Assembly: GCA_964613695.1 (NCBI GenBank)
Contig: CAZTIR010000028.1
Coordinates: 1 to 17,981, forward strand
Reading direction: 5' to 3'
Length of the DNA: 17,981 bases
Source: Pyrolobus sp964613695
Lineage (GTDB): Archaea > Thermoproteota > Thermoprotei_A > Sulfolobales > Pyrodictiaceae
A program made the position numbers and the translations under genes. The notes beneath the pieces are model-generated. The model saw only the letters and a list, made by a program, of their open reading frames with translations. It searched no databases and was not told the origin of the DNA. Shown piece by piece: positions 14,246-17,981 of this stretch (its first letter is position 1; each line of letters starts with the position of its first letter).

Positions 14246-14262
14246 GGGGCTCCGCGAGCCCC
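14246..14262 (+). repeat. Short GC hairpin between cas6 and the Sfm1-like gene
   Basis: GGGGCT-CCGCG-AGCCCC: a perfect 6-bp stem with a 5-nt loop, ending 10 nt before the GTG start at 14273. In an RNA it could cover or expose the purine-rich GGGGG that follows (14266-14270) and tune translation, or mark the end of the cas6 message. There is no T-run, so it is not a typical archaeal terminator. Confidence 0.3.
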
Positions 14263-14272
14263 GCAGGGGGCG

Positions 14273-14926
14273 GTGAAGAGTAGTCCCATCACCGACCCCC
14301 GCAAGCCCCTCATAGTCGTCGAGCACTGTGAGGATCACTTGTCGCGGTGGCTGCTCTACGAGTATGAGGATGTCGCGCGCCTCGTTGGACGGGAGAGGCT
14401 CGTCTTCACGCGCGTGTCTCGGAGAGAGTGGTGCGAGAGGCTCTCAAAACTGGGGAGGTGCTACCGGGAGAGCGTCTCGGAGCTAGGTGGCGTGTTGTGG
14501 AGGGAGCCGAGGGAGGTTATAATCCTCGACCCCTCCGCGGATAAGCTCCTAGAGCCGAGCGACATACCCGGTACGCGCGTTGTCGTGATAGGCGGGATTC
14601 TCGGCGATCATCCGCCCCGCGGCAGGACTAGGAGGTGTATCACGGAGCGCCTGAATGGTGCTCGAGCCCGCAGCCTGGGTCCGCACCAGCTTAGCATCGA
14701 CGGGGCTGTCTATGTGTACACGCGTGTCGAGGAGGGTGTGGAGCCCACGAGGGTGCCTCTCGTTGTGAAGCCCCGGCTCGAGCTCGAGATGCTTCCGGGG
14801 ATTCGCTTCGAGGTCGAGCTGCCCTTCGCCTACCCTATCGTGGACGGTAGACCCCTGATACCCGAGGGCGTCTTAAGACTGCTTAAGAGCGGCATGGGGT
14901 TCTACGAGGCGAGTAGGCTAGAGTAG
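14273..14926 (+). CDS. Sfm1-like SPOUT methyltransferase (DUF431 family)
   Basis: A 217-residue protein whose motif GGILGDHPPRGRT at 107-119 is nearly identical to GGILGDHPPRDRT of yeast Sfm1. The N-terminal strand VVEHCEDHLSRWLLYEY matches IIEHMEEGFSEWVILEY of Sfm1 in spacing, and the C-terminal ELPFAYPIVDGRPLIPEGVL matches its MPFRY...GKPILPEGML. Yeast Sfm1 is a SPOUT-fold enzyme that methylates an arginine of ribosomal protein uS3 with S-adenosylmethionine; archaeal members are not characterised to my knowledge. About 12 residues precede the family start, and no better start codon is visible than the GTG at 14273. It is convergent with aRF1 (9 nt between stops), within a translation-rich neighbourhood. 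The substrate here (ribosomal protein or RNA) is unknown. Confidence 0.85.
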   Translation: MKSSPITDPRKPLIVVEHCEDHLSRWLLYEYEDVARLVGRERLVFTRVSRREWCERLSKLGRCYRESVSELGGVLWREPREVIILDPSADKLLEPSDIPGTRVVVIGGILGDHPPRGRTRRCITERLNGARARSLGPHQLSIDGAVYVYTRVEEGVEPTRVPLVVKPRLELEMLPGIRFEVELPFAYPIVDGRPLIPEGVLRLLKSGMGFYEASRLE

Positions 14927-14935
14927 GGGTGGCGG

Positions 14936-16021
14936 TCACCATTGTAGCCTATACCTTAGCACTCCAACGATTCCACCGAACGTCTTCTTAATCCACTCCG
15001 CCTCAGGGAAGTCCTCGGGCAGGTAGTAGACCTTGGTCCCGTACTTCTTAGCCTCCTCCGCCCACGCCTCCGCATCCTCCCGGTTCTCGTCTATGAGTAT
15101 GAACTTGAGGGCCCCCATCTGGAGGGCGTTCTTCACCTCCTTCTCGCCGTAGACTGCTAGCCCGTCGTCCTTCGCCAGGTGGTACTTGAACTCTTCTATA
15201 GCCTTCACGAGGTCTATGTACTGCTGCTCTTTGATAACGTTCTCCGCCTTCATTACGAGCTCGCGGAGGCCAGCCTCACCCTGGTAGGCTACGTCGAAGA
15301 GCTGGCCGACGATCTTCTGCCTAATCCTGTAGTCCAGGTATCCGCTGTCAAGGAAGTCCTTCTTAGCGTAGCCCGGTCCACCCACGATGATCGCCTTTAG
15401 GACGCCCTTCTCGATGAGGGGTAGGAAGTGCTTGGCAGCAGCCTCGGCAACCTCCTTGAAGAACTCGTCGACAGCCTGCTCTATGAGCCTATCGAAACGC
15501 CTCTGGCTCTGGCCTCCCTTATGGTGCTTACCCGGCACGAAGCCCTCAAGCTCCTCTAGCACCTGTATCCTAGTGCCCTTCAACAAGCCTATCGTAGCCT
15601 GATCCCTCTCTATGATCATGAGGCCGTAGGCGGCTTCGTGCTCGAGCATCTCCTCTAGGAACTCGGTGTGGAACCACTTGTCGGTACGGTAGAAGAAGAC
15701 GGGGACCGGCTCCGGCGGGGAGAACATGAGGCAGATGAAGTCACCGGTGTTCATATCCTCGCCGCAGAATATCACCAAGCCGTTCTCCGGCACCTTCGTT
15801 ATCTTCGACAACCTCTCCATCGCGGAGGCTAGTGCCCTCTGCACAGCGTCACGCGTCCTCTTCAGCTTGATGTTATCGGTTATAGAGTACTCCTGGCGCA
15901 GCAGAGACATGACATCGCTCACGGGCCTACCCGGCGGGATATAGAGGCTCAACAGGACGGTAGCGGGCGCCTTCCACTTCTTCAACTCCCTGATGATCTG
16001 TTTCAACGTCTTCTTATCCAC
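14936..16021 (-). CDS. prf1: Peptide chain release factor aRF1
   Basis: A 361-residue class 1 release factor of the archaeal/eukaryotic type, with all three domains. Domain 1 (about 1-120) recognises stop codons. Here the NIKS position reads NIKL (50-53) preceded by ITD where TAS is usual, and the YxCxxxF position reads YRTDKWF (111-117). Domain 2 carries the catalytic GGQ at 169-171 in KHHKGGQSQRRFDR, which triggers peptide release. Domain 3 (about 235-361) ends in GFGGIGGILRYR-like GGIVGVLRYRLQW and binds EF-1A. The start is GTG at 16019-16021. A palindromic TATA box at 16079-16086 would give a leader of about 30 nt. All three stop codons are used by genes in this window, so the factor should be omnipotent unless another exists. 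Confidence 0.95.
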   Translation of the reverse strand: MDKKTLKQIIRELKKWKAPATVLLSLYIPPGRPVSDVMSLLRQEYSITDNIKLKRTRDAVQRALASAMERLSKITKVPENGLVIFCGEDMNTGDFICLMFSPPEPVPVFFYRTDKWFHTEFLEEMLEHEAAYGLMIIERDQATIGLLKGTRIQVLEELEGFVPGKHHKGGQSQRRFDRLIEQAVDEFFKEVAEAAAKHFLPLIEKGVLKAIIVGGPGYAKKDFLDSGYLDYRIRQKIVGQLFDVAYQGEAGLRELVMKAENVIKEQQYIDLVKAIEEFKYHLAKDDGLAVYGEKEVKNALQMGALKFILIDENREDAEAWAEEAKKYGTKVYYLPEDFPEAEWIKKTFGGIVGVLRYRLQW

Positions 16022-16078
16022 CTTGGGGACTTGATAGCTCGTACCCCGTCACCCCTAAAACCCCACCCACCCCAACGC

Positions 16079-16086
16079 CTATATAG
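16079..16086. promoter_or_regulatory. Palindromic TATA box between aRF1 and the structured intergenic region
   Basis: CTATATAG is a perfect palindrome. It lies about 61 nt before the aRF1 GTG on the - strand. In the + direction it would start a transcript near 16108, into the inverted-repeat region. Direction cannot be decided from the box itself. Confidence 0.55.
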
Positions 16087-16412
16087 CCTAGCCCCCGGGA
16101 CGGAAACGTGAACGTCAAGGCTAGGGGGGAGCCCCGGTCCAGACCCCCACCCGTCTCATCACTGTGGCTGTCAGGCGCCGTCCATCTCGTCAACCCGGGG
16201 CCTCTAGGAGGCTGCTAGACCCGCGGGGGTTTAGGAGGCTCGGTGGGATTCGCACCGGTCACGGGCCCGCGCCTCCCCCAGGCAGAGCCTCCTCACGGCC
16301 CGGGGGAGTGGCGGAGGAGAGCCCCTCGCCCCTTCTACGCCCCCTCCTCGGGGGGGCATCCGGGGCCTCCTCGGGGCCCACACCGTGTCTAGCATATGGT
16401 GCTTCGCACGGG

Positions 16413-16419
16413 TTTATAC
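16413..16419 (+). promoter_or_regulatory. TATA box of the DUF3800-like gene
   Basis: TTTATAC is centred about 24 nt before the TTG at 16440, leaderless distance. It decides the start of that gene against the much longer open frame. Confidence 0.6.
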
Positions 16420-16439
16420 CTTCCCGAGGGGCCGGTGTT

Positions 16440-16985
16440 TTGAGCGATGTAGTATGCTTCGGCGACGATTCCGGTGTTAACGTCAAGTGTAGCTGCTTCT
16501 CGGTGGCGCTCGTGTGCTTCAAGAGGCTTAGCGGCTATCCACTACTCAAACACGGTGCCAGCCTACTGGGGGAGGTTAGGAGGCTCCTCGGCTGGGAGAG
16601 CGGCGAGCTAAAGTATAGGAGGGTTGAGAGGAGGGCTAAACGCCTCGGGATCAGCGTAACGAGGCTCGTATCCCTTGTGGTAGCCGGCTCCGTGGCGAGC
16701 GGGTCTCTGCGCGCCCACTCGAGGGGAGAGCCTCTAGAGGAGCGGGTAGGAGCCCTACGGAGACTGTTGAATGTGCTGGGTCTCGAGAAGCCACTCCTCG
16801 TTCTCGACCATGGCCTCATACCCGGGAGCGAGTCGAGAGCCTCGAGGATGCTTGGGCTTCGCGTGCGCTTCGCCTCGAGCGGGTCTACCCCCGGTATACA
16901 GCTTGGAGACCTGCTGGCCGGCGCGTGCTACCATGGGGTGTGGTGCAGCGTGGACGAGTGTGGAGAGGAGGAGCGGGTAGGTTAG
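16440..16985 (+). CDS. DUF3800-like protein
   Basis: From the TTG at 16440 the product is 181 residues. The N-terminal strand ends in FGDDSG (7-12), the acidic Asp-(Glu/Asp)-Ser-Gly signature of DUF3800. A second acidic strand is LLVLDHG (119-125, D123). The C-terminal PGIQLGDLLAGACYHG (151-166) matches the family's typical Q-x-A/G-D-L-L-A-G ending. DUF3800 proteins have an RNase H-like arrangement of acidic residues and often occur in accessory or mobile-element contexts; the biochemical activity is not established. Seven cysteines, two near each other at C18 and C20 region and others at the C-terminus, are many for a small cytosolic protein. The open frame reaches back to 16164, but its first 92 codons are low-complexity Pro/Arg/Gly and lie upstream of the TATA box, so I exclude them. 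It stands alone between convergent and divergent neighbours. Confidence 0.6.
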   Translation: MSDVVCFGDDSGVNVKCSCFSVALVCFKRLSGYPLLKHGASLLGEVRRLLGWESGELKYRRVERRAKRLGISVTRLVSLVVAGSVASGSLRAHSRGEPLEERVGALRRLLNVLGLEKPLLVLDHGLIPGSESRASRMLGLRVRFASSGSTPGIQLGDLLAGACYHGVWCSVDECGEEERVG

Positions 16986-17036
16986 AGCTAAGAGCGGGAA
17001 AAGGGGGAGCAGGGCGGGAGAGGCGCTGCGAGCTTC

Positions 17037-17981
17037 TCACTGTGACCTTGCTTCTGCTTCTGCAGGCTTGGGTGCCGGTCTCGCAGCCTCCTCTCTCACT
17101 ATGCCTAGTTTCTTGAGCCTCTCGGCCCAGCGTGGATGCTCCTCGAGTATGCGGCGTAGCGGCACTTTACCATAGAGCCATGTCGGGTCCATGGGGAATA
17201 TCTTTGGCCTGAAGTGGGTGTATCCCAGGTGCACCATGAGTATGAACGTTACCGCCAGCACCGCCTCCTTGACGTGGGTCGTCCAGAGTATGCCGCCTAG
17301 CACCTGGTTCCCGTAGAGGAGCATGATTACGCCCGGTATGCCCAGCACCAGCATACCCCAGTAGACGCCCCAGTACTCGAAGAGCTGCTCCACGTCATAC
17401 TTGTCGTAGGGCTCCGGGCTCTTGCCGAGCAGCACCCTAACAACGCTGCGCAGGAACCTCCTAGAGTATATGTCGAGCATGGGGAACCTCTCTCGGAGCG
17501 GCTCTCCCCTAGCCTTGGCGGCCAGCAGCTTACCACCATAGTATATCGCGTGGACTAGCATCAGAGCGCCCATCGCTATACCGCTCGTAACGTGTATCAG
17601 CATGAGCGTCTGCCTATCGGCCAGCACGTGCCCCATCATGGCGAAGCCGGTGATAGCGCATATCGTGAATGTTAGCAGGACCCAGAAGTGCTGGAACCTC
17701 TGCCAAACCGTGAGCTTCTCCACCCAGACGTCACGCCGCCCCTCCTCGCTCTTGTAGTAGATCCTCCACTTGCCAGCCTCCGGCGCCTCCCTCAACAGGT
17801 TAGCCGCCACCCACCATGTGCCCACGACGCCGATGACTATCACCAGAACATCGAAGCCGAGTGCTATGAGGTGCCTCCACCATAGAGCCGAGGTTACCGG
17901 TAGTCTAGCCATCTCGGCTAGCCGTACCGGCCCCTCCTGCACGAGCGGGAGTATCGCGTAGTAGTAGATGATGCCCCAGCC
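17037..17981 (-). CDS. Cytochrome b membrane subunit (b561/formate dehydrogenase gamma type), 5' end outside window
   Basis: Membrane-bound b-type cytochrome with at least four core helices and the expected heme-ligand histidines: RFQHFW at the start of one helix, LMLIHVTSG and LVHAIYYG in the next, TTHVKEA, and MVHLGYTHFRPKIFPMD at the end of the last. These match the gamma subunits of formate dehydrogenases and HyaC-like hydrogenase cytochromes, which pass electrons between a periplasmic-side oxidoreductase and quinones. The tail (about the last 20 residues) is Ala/Pro/Glu-rich. A GTG at 17940-17942 could start a 301-residue form, but the frame stays open to the window edge and reads as hydrophobic, aromatic membrane sequence (GWGIIYYYAILPL). 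So I think the real start lies beyond 17981. The partner enzyme is not in the window. Confidence 0.8.
   Translation of the reverse strand, partial: GWGIIYYYAILPLVQEGPVRLAEMARLPVTSALWWRHLIALGFDVLVIVIGVVGTWWVAANLLREAPEAGKWRIYYKSEEGRRDVWVEKLTVWQRFQHFWVLLTFTICAITGFAMMGHVLADRQTLMLIHVTSGIAMGALMLVHAIYYGGKLLAAKARGEPLRERFPMLDIYSRRFLRSVVRVLLGKSPEPYDKYDVEQLFEYWGVYWGMLVLGIPGVIMLLYGNQVLGGILWTTHVKEAVLAVTFILMVHLGYTHFRPKIFPMDPTWLYGKVPLRRILEEHPRWAERLKKLGIVREEAARPAPKPAEAEARSQ

Larger units (their letters stand above)
16022..16439. other. Gene-free, GC-rich intergenic region with many inverted repeats
   Basis: No credible gene here: the open frames translate to Pro/Arg/Gly-rich text. It contains the aRF1 promoter at its left end and the DUF3800 promoter at its right end. 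Between them are AGGAGGCT (16233-16240) with AGCCTCCT (16286-16293), enclosing the hairpin CGGTG-GGATTCG-CACCG (16241-16257) and the palindrome CGGGCCCG (16262-16269); also CCTCTAGGAGG (16201-16211), CCCCC-TCCTC-GGGGG (16340-16354), and an 11-bp direct repeat CCTCCTCGGGG at 16343 and 16366. A structured non-coding RNA read from the TATA at 16079 is possible. I found no tRNA, SRP RNA, RNase P RNA or C/D box features. Confidence 0.4.

Noticed and set aside
13308..14300. CRISPR repeat-spacer array near cas6
   Set aside because: No direct repeats of 24-37 nt with regular spacing are visible here or elsewhere in the window.
16233..16293. tRNA-like fold on the - strand (7-bp acceptor-like stem with adjacent 5-bp/7-nt arm)
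   Set aside because: The arm's loop reads CGAATCC, not TTCRANY, only about 28 nt remain for D and anticodon arms, and no CCA or anticodon arm is present.
16164..16439. N-terminal 92-codon extension of the DUF3800-like protein
   Set aside because: The translation is Pro/Arg/Gly/Ser low complexity, it lies upstream of the TATA box at 16413, and the family starts right at the acidic strand after TTG 16440.
16022..16439. SRP RNA or RNase P RNA in the intergenic gap
   Set aside because: The conserved SRP helix 8 core and the RNase P conserved blocks are not found on either strand by eye.
16259..16522. Open frame on the - strand inside the gap and DUF3800 gene
   Set aside because: Pro/Gly/Thr-rich text overlapping the start of the better supported + strand gene, with no promoter.

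Overview
The window looks like chromosomal DNA from a hyperthermophilic crenarchaeon. Desulfurococcales and the Pyrodictium/Hyperthermus/Pyrolobus group are my best guess; this is inference, not a database match. The signs are: high GC by eye; Arg mostly AGG/AGA and Ile often ATA; frequent GTG and TTG starts; GGTGA-type ribosome binding sites inside operons; TATA boxes about 23-32 nt before start codons (leaderless-type genes); a tRNA with a bulge-helix-bulge intron; and an archaeal/eukaryotic type release factor aRF1. Genes are packed tightly, with several overlapping gene ends.

Layout. (1) 15-3260: a three-gene + strand operon of an SPFH protein with C-terminal zinc ribbons and two zinc-ribbon membrane proteins, resembling the YdjI/YdjG/YdjH set of bacterial membrane-stress systems. 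(2) 3257-3922: an unrecognised helical protein on the - strand, sharing a near-palindromic TATA region with (3) 4019-6823, an iron-uptake operon: NifX/NafY-like protein, DtxR-FeoA fusion regulator and FeoB. A perfect 19-bp palindrome lies at the expected transcription start and is a strong operator candidate. (4) 6931-9732: an MFS transporter, a two-TM potassium channel with RCK domains, and a convergent membrane-anchored winged-helix protein. (5) 9840-11735: a large cell-surface protein with a Thr/Ser stalk and a beta-propeller-type domain. (6) 11787-16021: a largely information-processing stretch with a Dph6-type ATP pyrophosphatase, an intron-containing tRNA-Pro(GGG), two small unknown genes on a shared promoter, an orphan Cas6, an Sfm1-like SPOUT methyltransferase, and aRF1 on the opposite strand. 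(7) 16022-16439: about 420 nt without a credible gene but rich in GC inverted repeats and flanked by TATA boxes. (8) 16440-16985: a DUF3800-like protein. (9) 17037-17981: a multi-heme-ligand cytochrome b membrane subunit whose 5' end runs off the window.

The most interesting items are the archaeal YdjGHI-like trio, the operator candidate in front of the Feo operon, the Cas6 without a CRISPR array next to an Sfm1 homologue, the non-canonical decoding motifs of aRF1 (NIKL and YRTDKWF instead of NIKS and YxCxxxF), and the structured intergenic region before the DUF3800 gene. All family assignments come from motifs and remembered family patterns; no search was run.
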